From positions 23,069,118 to 23,133,117 of the forward strand of contig NC_090280.1 in NCBI RefSeq assembly GCF_037392515.1: a stretch of DNA of 64,000 nt. The letters run 5' to 3'. Positions 46,417-59,100 of the stretch are shown here, piece by piece. Source of the stretch: Haliotis asinina. Taxonomy: Eukaryota; Mollusca; Gastropoda; Lepetellida; Haliotidae. The notes below the pieces were generated by a model. The model saw only the letters and a list, made by a program, of their open reading frames with translations, was not told the DNA's origin and ran no database searches. Every line of letters begins with the position of its first letter. The first letter of the stretch is position 1. Both the position numbers and the translations under genes were made by a program.

Positions 46417-46554
46417 ACTTCCATCTTTAACTCCAAAAAAAGCACACGCATGCACACGCATGAACACACGCACGCATACACACAGGTATGGTTAATTACG
46501 TTTTAGTTTAGGCTCATTCATTTACTTATATACTGTTCTGTTAACTCCACTCAC

Positions 46555-47210
46555 GTGCTACAACGAGGACATGTCTACATCCAGTAACTTCCTGTCCATT
46601 GTTTCCCTGACAGTAGTAAGTACCAGCGTCCTGTACAGTAACATTGTAGATGGTAAACCTCAGTTGTCCGGTCTGTGATGGTGAGTCCTCCTCGGTGTAT
46701 CTGATCCTGGTCCTGTAGCCGACTACTGTTGAGTACCTCTACACGGTGTGACTTGGACTGGACCAGTAACAGTCTCTTAGATACCGAACCATTTACCCAT
46801 ACATAATATAAGAAGCTGACATTGTTTGGGTTCATGGCCATGGTAACATCTTCACCAACACGTGTAACAGTGTATCGGTATCCAGTTGTCATGGAGACTA
46901 GAGCTGCACTCAAAACAAATATTACTCATGAAAACAAGGCTGACATAAATATTCAAGCACATTATTTAAGCCCTCTCAATATATTACAAGTTGACAGATA
47001 CATGGCACCTATACATTCAAGCAAACGATATGTAAACCAGAAATTAAGGCGTCAAACTATCTAGTTTCTCTGAATAATGTTTTATTAGAGAAAACTGGTC
47101 ACTTATAAAAAGTCATGTAAAGCTCATGTAATTCAACTAATGTTCTTTTCAGCTGACAGGTACATGCTGCATGCACGTAAGCCCCAAAACAGAATGTAAG
47201 CCAAAGACCT
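46555..47210 (-). pseudogene. Dead signal-peptide/V cassette, copy 4
   Basis: Leader exon 47210..47168 has ATG changed to AGG and donor GT changed to GC. V exon 46903..46555 is 349 nt because of a 5-nt deletion after VEVLNS, which shifts the frame. Flanks align to those of G0 (2735-5300), so this is a displaced copy of that cassette upstream of the live unit 2 cassette. Confidence 0.85.
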
Positions 47211-47280
47211 ACCTACAAGCGTGGTAAATTCATACTGACACATCACGCACTTTAACAATTGTTTTCAAGAGATGAAATAT

Positions 47281-47306
47281 TTAGTTTCGCTGGATAATAT
47301 TTCCCT
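47281..47306 (-). promoter_or_regulatory. Conserved upstream element, dead cassette
   Basis: AGGGAAATATTATCCAGCGA then AACTAA, 71 nt upstream of the former start codon. Confidence 0.35.
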
Positions 47307-47439
47307 AGAAAAAAACGGTAACTTCCCGTTGAATTTTAACACATGCCTACGAGGTCTTAACCTTTAATTAGGTGTTTACATTCATATGGACAGACAAGTA
47401 ACGTTGATGACAGATTATTCACAAAACTGCTTTTGGTAG

Positions 47440-47593
47440 GTAATATTGCAGCTATATCGCAGAGCTCTGTATATAATCGAGCCTGGACCAGACAATCTAG
47501 TGATCAATAGCATGAGCATCAACCTGCTCAATCGGAATACCATGGTATTTCTCAACCAGGTCAGCGAGTCACCAGATTTCGTTAGTCAGACAG
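47440..47593 (+). mobile_element. Gastropod SINE-like repeat, partial
   Basis: Orthologue of 4572-4727. Confidence 0.75.
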
Positions 47594-47599
47594 ATTGTT

Positions 47600-50500
47600 T
47601 TATTCATTATGCCGGCCTGTTTGCCTATAATACAGTTTACAAATACAGTTTACAAGTTTGAAGATATTGTGAGGGAATAAAGCGGTTATTTGGAATATTC
47701 GACTGGAATAGTTAGTTGGCTATTATAAACATTTTGTAGCAGTGAAAACTATTCATGCCGTATGTGCTGTTTCTTCTGACAAATGTGAAACATGAGGTTT
47801 TCAGTTTGAGTTTCAGGCAGACCAAAATTCTGTTATGGGTAATGATCCCCGAGAAAGAGCCGTGAGACTTTCATCACCTCTCAGAAATTAGGCAAGGAGC
47901 ACTTCAGTATACTCTGCTTTTTCTTTCCTGCTTTTATTGTATTTTCTCAAACCGGCCTGGAATTGCTCAATAAAGTCCCAAGTGCTAAAACTGCCACATG
48001 TTAAGACATTAACTCGCAAGGTTCACCGGAAGAAGGAAGAAGTCCACTGACTGAAATGAGAAATTAAAGGGATTCCACAGGAGGACAGAGGGGGACTACG
48101 GAGGTCTAGAGGTCCGACGATAAAAGTACAGTTTTAGTTGTTCTGTCGCCACAAATGCCGCCTTATACCAAGACGTCTCTTTCCGTGAAGACCCTCCGAG
48201 ACATCGATAAACCCAGCCGCCGTTTCTGAACAGACTGATCCAACATTCATCAGTAGACAGCACTCTCTACCAATCACGTCGCTGCCACCCACTTCCAGTT
48301 GCAGTCGGCGTTAACGGTGTAGACGGGGGGTCAATGTCATTACACGGAAGGAGCGTGCCAGCCATACCAAGTCGTGGAAAGACTGTTCGTGTGCTGATGG
48401 CGTGTCCTAGTATTATAGCTGCCGTCCACAGTAAGGTCACGAATCTGCAGACTTTCAGTTCGTGTCGTGACTCTTTCCTATCTCATAATTTCAAGCATCT
48501 TTAGAATAAAATAGGTATCTATTTAGAAAAAACGTCGTACATTTTGGACAATTGCCTACGACATACCCGTGGAATTACAGGCCGGATTTTGATGAGAGAT
48601 AGTCCACATTGACATGTATATTTATTCCCGTGATTTCACGGTTTTTATTGAAAAGAAAAGTGGGAAGTTTATGCTCTATTTGTTGATTTGATCAACCATG
48701 ATTGATTTTGGGAAGGATTGGAGTTTCTTCAAAAATGTTAAATGGCGTACAAGCTATATACACTCGAGAACCTTCATGTGTTAAGCCTTGAGTCGACGAC
48801 AGGGTTATATATCCTTAGCCATATATCTATTCTCTTTCTAAATAGTATATTGAACTGAATACACGTGTAAACCTAATATCTAGTTTCGTCCAGAGATGAT
48901 TGAACTGATTTCACTATGGTTTGCCGAAAGGGATACGCATTTTAAATGGGATAAGACTGAAGTGGGTGTTTTAAAAAATGGTGGTATTCTCTCGAGAAGT
49001 GGCAGTTGGTATAATTGGTAGAAAATCTCTCGAGAGCGTGCCATTGTATACGTATTTGGGTATTAATTGCTTCTAACATATCATCGTGGAATAAGCATAT
49101 TGTATGTGTTATTGTGAAATGGAGATAAAAACTAACTGACCATGCTTCTCAGTCTTAACCATGTCAAAGTTCACACTGGTAACGAGTATCCGGGCCCAGT
49201 ATCTCTAAAGCTAACAGAACCAAGGCGCTGTACGTTTATCTGTATTGAGTGTATATAACCCAGGGTCAAATCCCCTACCACATATGCCTTCGTGGAATAC
49301 TTGCGACTGGCCATCGATGTTTCGTCCCAGCTATAATCTCAATTTCACAACAAACAACGTCATCGTAAGTTGTTTTTTGTCTGTAAACGCGATTATCTGT
49401 GATAGCTAGAATAGAATGGAATATGGATTACAGTCACAAATCAGAGAGTCTAGTAAATTCAGTCAAGTATATAACCTTACTTTCTTCTAGTCCGAGAAGT
49501 CTTTACTATTGCTATCCTATGTTAACTTTAATCTAATTGACATCTCTTTACTATTTGTTTCCCTTTACACTAACTTCAGGTTGATGTGCAACGGTTCAAT
49601 CTTTATCGTATGGTTCATATATTCTGCATTAATGTTAAAAATTGTTTATATAAGACTGTTAACACTAAGTTGTTTTGTGAAAATGTAGATTCTGTCAACG
49701 TTCACAGTGGTGACGTGTAGAGTATTAATTGAACAATTATCCTGACCATTCTAGTTTCTGTAACAAATCTACATGTGATGTTTAGGTCCTTTAATGTCTG
49801 ATTGCTTTGTGAGCATGTTGTAATAATTAGTTGTGAACCTTTCTGTTAATACCTAACCAACACACCGTTTCTTCAATGACCTCACTGTTAACGTCAAAAT
49901 GGTGGCCAGATCTTGACTCATCTGTCAAGGACATATAATCGGTTGGAAAATTCCTTTTTACATCTCACAACAGAATCATAAGATGGACTATTTCCAGATT
50001 TCATTTCATTTCTAATTATGTCGGGAAGTGCAACCATTCAATTGCAAAAAGTTGATGCATGACTCAGTCTTCTCGAAACATGGGATTACTCAAATACCAG
50101 AAGAATGAATAAAGTGAAGCAGATAGTTTCTGGTCCATTAACTAGGTAAGGATTACTCATATTGCCACATCAGTTTCAACATAATTTACAATAAATTCAT
50201 GGCGATAATTAGAACATTCTTATTTCCCTTTACTAATATGTATTTGTATGGTCAGACCTCTTACCAAGCGGACTGATTCCCTCTCTCGCACTGTACTATG
50301 ACAGATATTACATAGATTTATACCAATTCCGTTTGAATTATTCTTCATGATATTTGACACTAAAATTATTCCTATTTTACTGCATGAGTCTGATGTTTGC
50401 TGAGTTAGAGAGCGTAACAAATATACAAACCATTCACATCTTTGTATGTAGAAGCTTTCTTGGAGTGAAGACATCGACACCAACCTACACAGTATTGGGT

Positions 50501-50960
50501 ACATGTGGCAGAAATCCTTTGTATATTCTTACATTTAAATGTTCCATGAACTATTGAATTAGAGTATTAGATATAGCTAATGTTAGATAGCATATTTAAT
50601 GCAGGACATGTGGCAAGAATACAATGTTCGCTTGAACAGGACTGTCACTCCCCTCTCTTCTGCAGTTCTAAACCTAGAAGTTATACTTTCTGAAAGGGTA
50701 CTTTTGGCAGCATACCTCAAGTAACTAAAAATTGCAAAATCCCCTAGGAAGAGAAGTGTCAGACAGGAATTAAAGACAGGAAGCAGGAAACAGTGATGGT
50801 ACTAGAAGAGCATGTCTTTGATGACTGGACGTGTTAATGACAGACTGGTAAATAAGTGGAAACATGAAGCACTAGTAGTTGGAAACCATATTTTAAGAAC
50901 CAGTATGTAATGACGTCTTCCTTCCTGGTCATTGACGATCTATTACGCCCAGCTCCATTG
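47600..50960. other. Intergenic, duplicated flank
   Basis: Aligns to 4740-5470, 7733-8000 and 28100-31400. Includes the empty sites for the LINEs at 5491-7720 and 29122-29985. No gene seen. Confidence 0.55.
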
Positions 50961-51324
50961 AAAACTGTCTCGTGCCTTTGTCCGATCTGAAACCACGTAC
51001 AGTTAAAATCTTTTTCTGTGCCACAGTACAGAAATACACGGCTGTATCGTTTTCGAAGGGTGTTATTTCACATTCCATCTGTAACGTCAGCATTTATCAT
51101 CCAAAACTGTGTTCCACAGGAGATATCGCTTGTGTCAGATCAGGCGACATCTCTGAGGAGATATCATTTTGATGGTAGATTTTCCACAAAGTCCTGACAA
51201 TGCTATGACGTCATGAACTCGATAACGTCACAATGTTATGACACCGATGCACCGGAAGTCTGATGGCAGTGCTCTCTTCAGATATGTACAGTCTTCACTG
51301 AAAACTAATCAAGAATGATTTTGG

Positions 51325-51507
51325 ATGATAAACAGAATCTCACTCTCGTGTTTACTGATATCAATTATATCAATACCCGTTGGTAAAGGTGAAAATATCC
51401 TTGCCAAGCCTCGGATATTTGTTACTTTATCAACTTGTGTTGATATATTTGATATCAGTAGACATTTCGATGAGATTCTCTATTTTTTTACCAGAGTGGT
51501 TGACTGA
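51325..51507 (+). CDS. Small ORF with signal-like N-terminus, copy 2 (speculative)
   Basis: Encodes the same 60 residues as 31781-31963; see there. Confidence 0.2.
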   Translation: MINRISLSCLLISIISIPVGKGENILAKPRIFVTLSTCVDIFDISRHFDEILYFFTRVVD

Positions 51508-51807
51508 TATCTGCATGAAACGGATTGTTAACAGTTGTTCAAATGTCAGCTGGTGTTAAGCTACAGATCACGATACGTCAGTCCTAAGACAAATACTTCC
51601 TCAGGTATACATTCTAGGCAGAGTGATACCAATACGGAAGTAGGATAGCAGTAATGTGAATTCCTGTACAATGTGGGACATCTGTTTGAAGTAATCTGGT
51701 TGATCAAATTTGCAGCATTTAAAACTAAAGTAAAACTTTTAAAGCATTTATAGAAGACATAAAAACAACGATTTAACGATTTTTAACGATTCTTATTGAA
51801 TCGTGTG

Positions 51808-51878
51808 TGAGTGTTAGTCCGTGCGCGCGTGCGTGCGTGCGTGCGTGCGTGTGTGTCCACGTGCGCGTGTGCATGTAT
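51808..51878 (+). repeat. (GTGC)n microsatellite
   Basis: Paralogue of 32258-32330 with more GCGT units. Confidence 0.8.
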
Positions 51879-52080
51879 GTTGAAAATGGGTATTATATTT
51901 ATGTAGAGTTTTATTTGAGGTGCTGACAATCAAAAGATCACAATCGGAAACCGATCTGTTACTGATGACTTATGGAATTAAGAAATTGTGGAGCCTTAGC
52001 CGACAAGCCCATCCATTTAGCTCATGTGCAAATTACCATGTGCGATCCTATTATGTGTGTAGTGTTTGATATATAGAGAA

Positions 52081-52214
52081 AACTAAACTATGTCCCATGT
52101 AATACCTTATTTATCAACCGAGTGAATGGTTTGGTATCTAAATCGCTTTCGCTCGTTAGATACCGATACCATTCACCAATTTCATAAATATGGTGTTACA
52201 CGGGACACAGTTTC
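52081..52214. repeat. Foldback MITE-like palindrome, unit 3
   Basis: Paralogue of 32531-32664; arms slightly diverged. Confidence 0.75.
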
Positions 52215-52628
52215 GTATTTTATTTATTACTCACCCAGCATTAGCAAAATAATATCGAGCAAAGTACTTCTTTACTAGGAGTTCAACGATTGTGATGACA
52301 CTAAGCTTTCCGAGAGTCAAGCAAGGTCTAATGCTATTGTACCCGAGGTATTAGCATTTAACGTCATAACAATAAAACACTTTCACGTCATATGTACGTC
52401 ATCGCGTGGTGTTATTACACAATGTGTAATAACTTTCTAAAATTACCTAACAGTGATATCTACAACGGATGAGTAATAAAATGTTGATCGGTGTGTTGAG
52501 AAAGCATGAGTTAAATGTTTCTGATAAAACAGGTTAAAGCTATATTGATTGAAAAATTGTGTTTTCACATTATCGCTGTTGATGAAATATAACATAAGTT
52601 TCATGAAACGAAAATAAAAGGTTTTAAC

Positions 52629-52634
52629 TTTATT
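52629..52634 (-). terminator. Candidate poly(A) signal, unit 3
   Basis: Minus-strand AATAAA in AATTAATAAAGTT, about 345 nt after the stop. Confidence 0.45.
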
Positions 52635-52834
52635 AATTGAATAAGAATGTTGATGCTAAATCAGCGTTGTTAATATACTTTGATATACATCAGTTAAGCT
52701 CAGAGACCAATACCAGTACAATCCTCTGTTAAAAATGGCATCGTGGCAAACATTTCCTCTTGTTGGGTGATTAGTAAATGAAGTACTCTTGTTTTGGCAG
52801 CTGAAACGTTAGCTTGTTGAGATGTTAAAATGTA

Positions 52835-53060
52835 TAGGCTCTGTTGAAAAGTGGAGACACGTGCATATGTGGAACTGTACCGTCAGTTTGGGTTTCACCT
52901 GGTACTGTGGTCCTCTGTTGAGGAAGATGAAGGATGGAGACACGTGCATATGTGGAACTGCACCGTCAGTTTAGGTTTCACCTAGTACTGTGGTCCTCTG
53001 TTGAGGAAGATGAAGGATGGAGAGACGTGTAGATGTGGAACTGATCCCGCAGGAGTCGTT
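52835..53060 (-). repeat. 83-bp minisatellite, about 2 copies, unit 3
   Basis: Anchors at 52897 and 52980 plus a partial. The short allele of the 8-copy array in unit 2. Confidence 0.85.
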
Positions 53061-53161
53061 CGTAATCGTATAGGGGTAAGACATCGATGTTGGAAGCACG
53101 AGGTTCATCACTGAAGTCATGGGATAATCTCTCTGCCATCACAGTGAGATATTCACCACAT
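52978..53161 (-). CDS. Tail exon with ITAM, unit 3
   Basis: CGEYLTVMAERL, then YDYERLLRDQFHIYTSL and HSTR-stop. Same consensus ITAM as unit 2. Confidence 0.85.
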
Positions 53162-56100
53162 CTGTAATCACAACATTACACTTATGTTGCACTTGCCCAT
53201 AGGTGCATGTATTTTTCTTTCAAGCAGTGTGCAGCGGAAATCACCTCCTATAAACCACTTCAACCATGATCATAGATTTCCAAAACATTTTTAGCAAATT
53301 GTGCATCAGTTACATAGATACATTTGCTACTTTCTCTGTCATTTCCACAGGTAATCGATGCCGGCGTTTATCTAAGATTTCTAAAGGTACGTTTAGTAAA
53401 TGGTGTTTAACACAGAAGACAGCAACCGTTGATATGAAGATTTGTTCACTAGTTATTACGATGATTGACTCCAGCACTTAAGATAAAAACATGAAAACGT
53501 GTACCTGTTGTCCTGGTTCTCTGCAAGTAAAACAAAAGACAAACTTGTACATTTCTAAACTGATCGATTCATCCAACAATGAGTAACAGTAAAGAATTAG
53601 TCGTACTCAGAATAGTCCATCAACATCACCAAAACCAGAACACGATAAATATGGTTTCATTATACTCATATGGGGGAATCGAACCTGCGTCTGTGGCCTG
53701 AACACCTTATCCACTGACCTACCGACCGCTCCATTACTGAATAAAAGAATCAAAACACACTTCACAAACTAAAATGAGAACAAAATATTGCAGCACGCGA
53801 AGGTGAACCACGGATATGCCCGTATGCTGTTCGAGGCTGCATTCAACAATATCCCAGCTAGACTACGCTTGTCTGATACACCCGAGAACATAGATAGACT
53901 TGCCGAAACACCCAGTGGTTGATATAAAGAGCGTCGATTTACGCAACTGGGATACGAGAGATCATGCATGAGCATAATCAACCAGCGTTTCTCACCTGTT
54001 GTAACAAGCATGGTTGTTGAAGACAGGTTCTGACCAGGCCCTGCACGTTGGGGTAAGTTTCTGTTGCTTGTTCAGTGTTGGGGATTGGAGGTGGGTTGAA
54101 ACTTACATTGCATGCAAAAATATTCATGCATTCTTTGTACCTTTCACGTCCTTGCAGACAAGAACAGTGAGAGCTGCCACCACAACTGCCACAGCAGTCA
54201 GCATAACGGAGTAGACAGCTACGATGGGGACGATGTCGTCCACGTTTGCATCACCTTCTGATATAAGACAAAGATGACACATATCTGCATTAAGTAGGAT
54301 AATTCAAGTGACAATACAGCGCCGTATTTCACCATGGTGTATGTTCTAGTGTCTGTTAAAGCATTAATTTACTTTATGACATAAATAATGTCAACTGACA
54401 AAATAGTATTTTGCTCTGCAAGAACTATAACGCAATAAAGTAAGCAAGCCATGAATAAGGAAGAATCATTCACCGGGATGACCATTACAGCTCTCCAGAC
54501 TAGTGGATCCTTTTCCCCAACACGGCCTATCACCAATATCTGGTCGTCCTTTATGAATACTGAGAGAAGTACTCAGTATTCGGACATCTAGAAAATCCGA
54601 CTATTTACAATGTTATAGCTATTCTATTATGGCTATTTCAGACTAAATAATCGGGGGTTTGGTCTCCTTGGTTGGTTTGAGACACGACTCCCGTTCCAGG
54701 CTTCAGACACTAGACAGTTCGAGCTACGTTTACTCGACATATCAGTACCCTATACGGCAGTTCGAGTTTCACAGTCGTTACACATCATGCTAGTTGTTAA
54801 CCTTCAGACACCAACCTTCTATTTCCTGGTAGCTCCCATCATTTTCGTCTTCCCTGTGATACGACACCACACTGGTAAAAGGGAACATTGAACGTGAGCA
54901 TAATGAGAGGAAATTATTAAGCTGGGACACGCTCTCAGTTCACATCGCGCTCCTAGTCGTGTATAGTTTTGTCTGGTTGGTTTGTTGTTTAACGCCGCAC
55001 TCAGCAATATGACACCTATATGTCGACGGTCTGTAAATAAATGGTTCTGGACCAGATAATCCAGTGTTCAACAACACAAGCATCGATCCCGTTCATCACC
55101 TTTTACAAGCATGGGTTGATGAAAACCACTTTACCACGGGTAATTACACCCATGTGGTGATGAAACATTATTCATCTTACTTGAAGATTGATGAACATAC
55201 TCACCGATGACGAGCACATCCTCTCTCTGAAAGTTTAAAGTGTGTGGGAACAATTATGCATACAAACTGAAAGTATATATTTACTTCTTGCACACTGATG
55301 TTACCATTTTTTCTACATTTAGAAGTTTAAGAGTTTAAGAGAAACTGTACATCATACGGTATGAGTTTCAGTAGAAGGTCAGTCAGTGCTAACAGTTGTC
55401 ACGGATTTTAAAATGTTACAGACCTATAGTTTTGAATGTTGACAGCTTGCAACAAGTCCAGGACTGTTTTTCAGACATTCTACATAATGCTACCCCTTTA
55501 ACAATTCGTATGACCTGTTTAACGTCATCTGATTTAACTGACGTGGAGTACAACAATGACGTCCAGCACCAACCTACTATCTCCTCGTAGTCTCCGTCTG
55601 TGTCTGCGTCACGGGTGTATGTGACAACGCTAGGGGAAAGAAATGTAGAAAGTGGTCGGAATCAAGGATATTTAAAAAAAACAAAGACAATCCGCTTTCC
55701 TCAGACACAGAATCTTGCAAGGAACAAAATAGTTGCTACAGTTATATGCATGAATGTGTTCACAAAAAGGGTAAGCAAGTTCTGCCTTATCGGTATTTGA
55801 CGCTCTTCTAACATTTACCTGAAAGAACGAAATCTTTTTGACACCAACAGCTCATTAGCGATGTGCCATTAATTCTGCTTGGGCTTATGCTCCACATATA
55901 CTGCTACTAATAAGTGAAGTATAGCTAATCAAATCACTGTATTTCTGATTAAGTGTTTCCACAATACCATTGAAAAATAGCAGCTACTACAAAATTTTAA
56001 GTCAGCTGTTTACACATTTTGCCTTACTCACCGATAATATGTGCATCCTCTACCTGAAACAAATAATTTTGTGTAAATAATGACATATGCACAATGTTAG

Positions 56101-59100
56101 ATGTAAAATATGAGATAAACGAATTTCCTGTATAATTATACATCTTTGAAGTGGAAATAAATATCTTGCTATTTGTAGAACGACATGTTTGTAGAACAAA
56201 TGTCAGCTGATTAACACCAGTGTCTTGAAGCAAACACTTGGAAACTGAAGTCCATTAAACATGTAAATTTGTGCACACTGTTGATTTATATCCTCTTCAA
56301 GCATCAACTTGAAGGTTCCATACTGAAGTACTTTAGAAACGCGCGTATCATATTATTATCATTCATTATGGAGGAGGCAAAACGAACAGAATCTGTCCTT
56401 GAAGTAATCTGACTTTCACAGATGAACTTGATGCACACCAAGAAATACGTGCATTCCTGTATGGTCAAGTGACCCACCATTTGCTGGAAATCACCTTTTC
56501 ACCTGCAAATCGCGTAAAAATGCATAAAACGTGACGTTTTCACAACATATTGTTAGATCAGTCAACTGTGCACCAAAATCACACCGAAATTTTGAACTGC
56601 ACCAAATTGTTGACTTTGGCACAACACGTGATCGAGCACATCCTTGACAACCATGTGTCCAGCTCGAGATCACCGCATTGTCTTCACTCTTTTTTAAGGA
56701 ACAGGTTCAAGTCAATCTCCAGAAGAGACATTACCATTCACGGAAGAAGGGATATCGTCAGTCTCCAGACGGTACGATTGTGATTACGTCAGCTGGGACT
56801 GTGTGCGCATAAGTATTCTCTTTACTGCCGAGTCCTGATCTCATCTCAGTCATGCATATACAAGGGCGACGTGGACAGCGTAACGCTGATTGTTGAGTTC
56901 AGCAGGGATGGTGGAGGCGTAATGATTTGTAACGAGATTAGTAGTGATGGCAGGACACACGTGCACGTCTGTCGTGGTCGAGTTACAGCTCAAATGAATA
57001 CGTACTGAGAACAAGAGTCGTTCCTTTTCCCAACAGGAAGGCAGATCAACGACTTCACATTTTCCAGCAGGATTATGCAAATGATGGCCATACCCGTTAC
57101 TGTCACTGACTGTGAAACTTTTGAGCGCGTTTGGAAGTAAATTTGACCCCATTCAACGTTATCGCTAATTCATGTTTGCACTAAACTGAGAATGACTAAT
57201 TTTGATTTTACTCGTGTTTCAATCTTGTTTGACGACTTCGGTTTCAACAAGGACAAGTTATTTTCTTCGTTTATCACGGATATTCAATGTCTTATCCCAG
57301 TGATGCGTTTTTAAAGTAGTTCAGTATACTTTCACCGCCTTCCCTTATAATCTATCCTCTCTATCAAACTCTTCCTTAAAGGCCTGGCTCAAATTCCATC
57401 TCCCCACAAGAGACTTGGTCTTCTTCCTTGATGAATACCAATTGTCACCATCAAGGACACTTTTACATTTAATCAAGATACACACAGACACGTTAGAAAT
57501 CACACCTGGAGAGAATCAGTTAATATAGGTAGGACAAAATGATCATTTCGTCGAAAATGCATCACATGTCAGTATGAAGTGAAATAATTATTAGCTAACT
57601 CTTTACTGAGTATGTGTGGAAATAGACATCAGACGCGACATACCAAAGTATTGTTGTATGTTTTGCAGACAAAGAAGAGGCATGAAATCAATACTTATTA
57701 CTATTGCTTAACATTTCTATAGGTGTATATATGTATATGAGTTGTTGGGTAAAAGTACTACTCTGGTAAATATCTGACGTGCCCTTTTCCCCGCTCCCCA
57801 CTACCCTCTCCGACCCTCTAGCGACGATGCACTCAACATACACACGCACACGCACACGCACACGCACACGCACACGCACACGCACACGCACACGCTCAAC
57901 ATGCTATTAAGTGAGATCGGTATACGTAATTACTGAACCAAAGTAGTCAAGAAGTGTTTGTGAGAGAGGCCACTTCACGTCCCTCTCGAGTTCTAGTCAT
58001 TCACTGTCACATCACACTGTATTACCTCCACGTCTCTGTTTTCTACAAACAACAACTATGACGACAATGGCGATGACCACGATCAGGATGGAGCAGACAG
58101 CAGTCACTGGGACGATGGAAACGACACCAGATTCATTAACCTCGCGTGCTGAAACATTTAATATGGACAACATTCAGTTTAGCATTGTATAATCCTGTTT
58201 ACTTTTCAGAAACAAATAACATCCAAGATATGTTGCTTTATTTAAGGTACATGATGTGATTACAAAATACCAGAGATATAATTTATACCTGGATTACAAA
58301 TATAACCAGGGCTGCCCCGTATCTGCGAATTTGAGTGGGTGGGTGAGGGAGTGAGGGGGTGAGCGGGTAAATTGGTGGGTATGAGTGAGTGAGTAAATGA
58401 GTGGAGTTTTATGCCACTTATACCCCAGTAACATCACGCCTCTTAAGAAGATTTTAATTAGGTTCACGACATATCAACTGGGTTGACCCTTCCGATGTTC
58501 ATCAGAAATGACACTTTCAAACTGCAATACAACCAGTTGCGTTCTCGATACAACACCCATCGATCCGTCTTCATAGAGGGATCCAATAATAATCGTCAAG
58601 TTGCCAGTCAACCAACCAGTGAGCCAGTCAGTCCGTGAGCCAGTCAGTCAGTCAGTCAGTCAGTCAGTCAGTCAGTCAGTCAGTCAATCAGTCAGTCAGT
58701 CAGTCAGTCAGTCACTCAGTCACTCAGTCAGTCACTCAGTCAGTCATATCATCAGATTAATAGTCAAGATTGACCTCCTGAGCCATATTACTAGTTTGTA
58801 TAAATACCTGTTCAGACTGTCTGTGTGTTTTGAGAAATTTGAAGGGAGTAAAAACTTAAAAGTCATTATATATCTCATTCAAATGTAATCTTGAATTTTA
58901 CATATTCTGTCACGAAGTATGTTTCCGGAATCTGTGGAGGCCTTACTGAAGACCTCTAGTGTCAGGTTGCGTGATGCACTCCCATGGCTGTTGTTGACGT
59001 GACACGTGTACTGTCCAGACACAGACACATCTATAGCTGGTGTAGACAACACATCCTCCCCGTGTCCTGTAATCACCATCTGTCTGGATGTGTCCCACCA

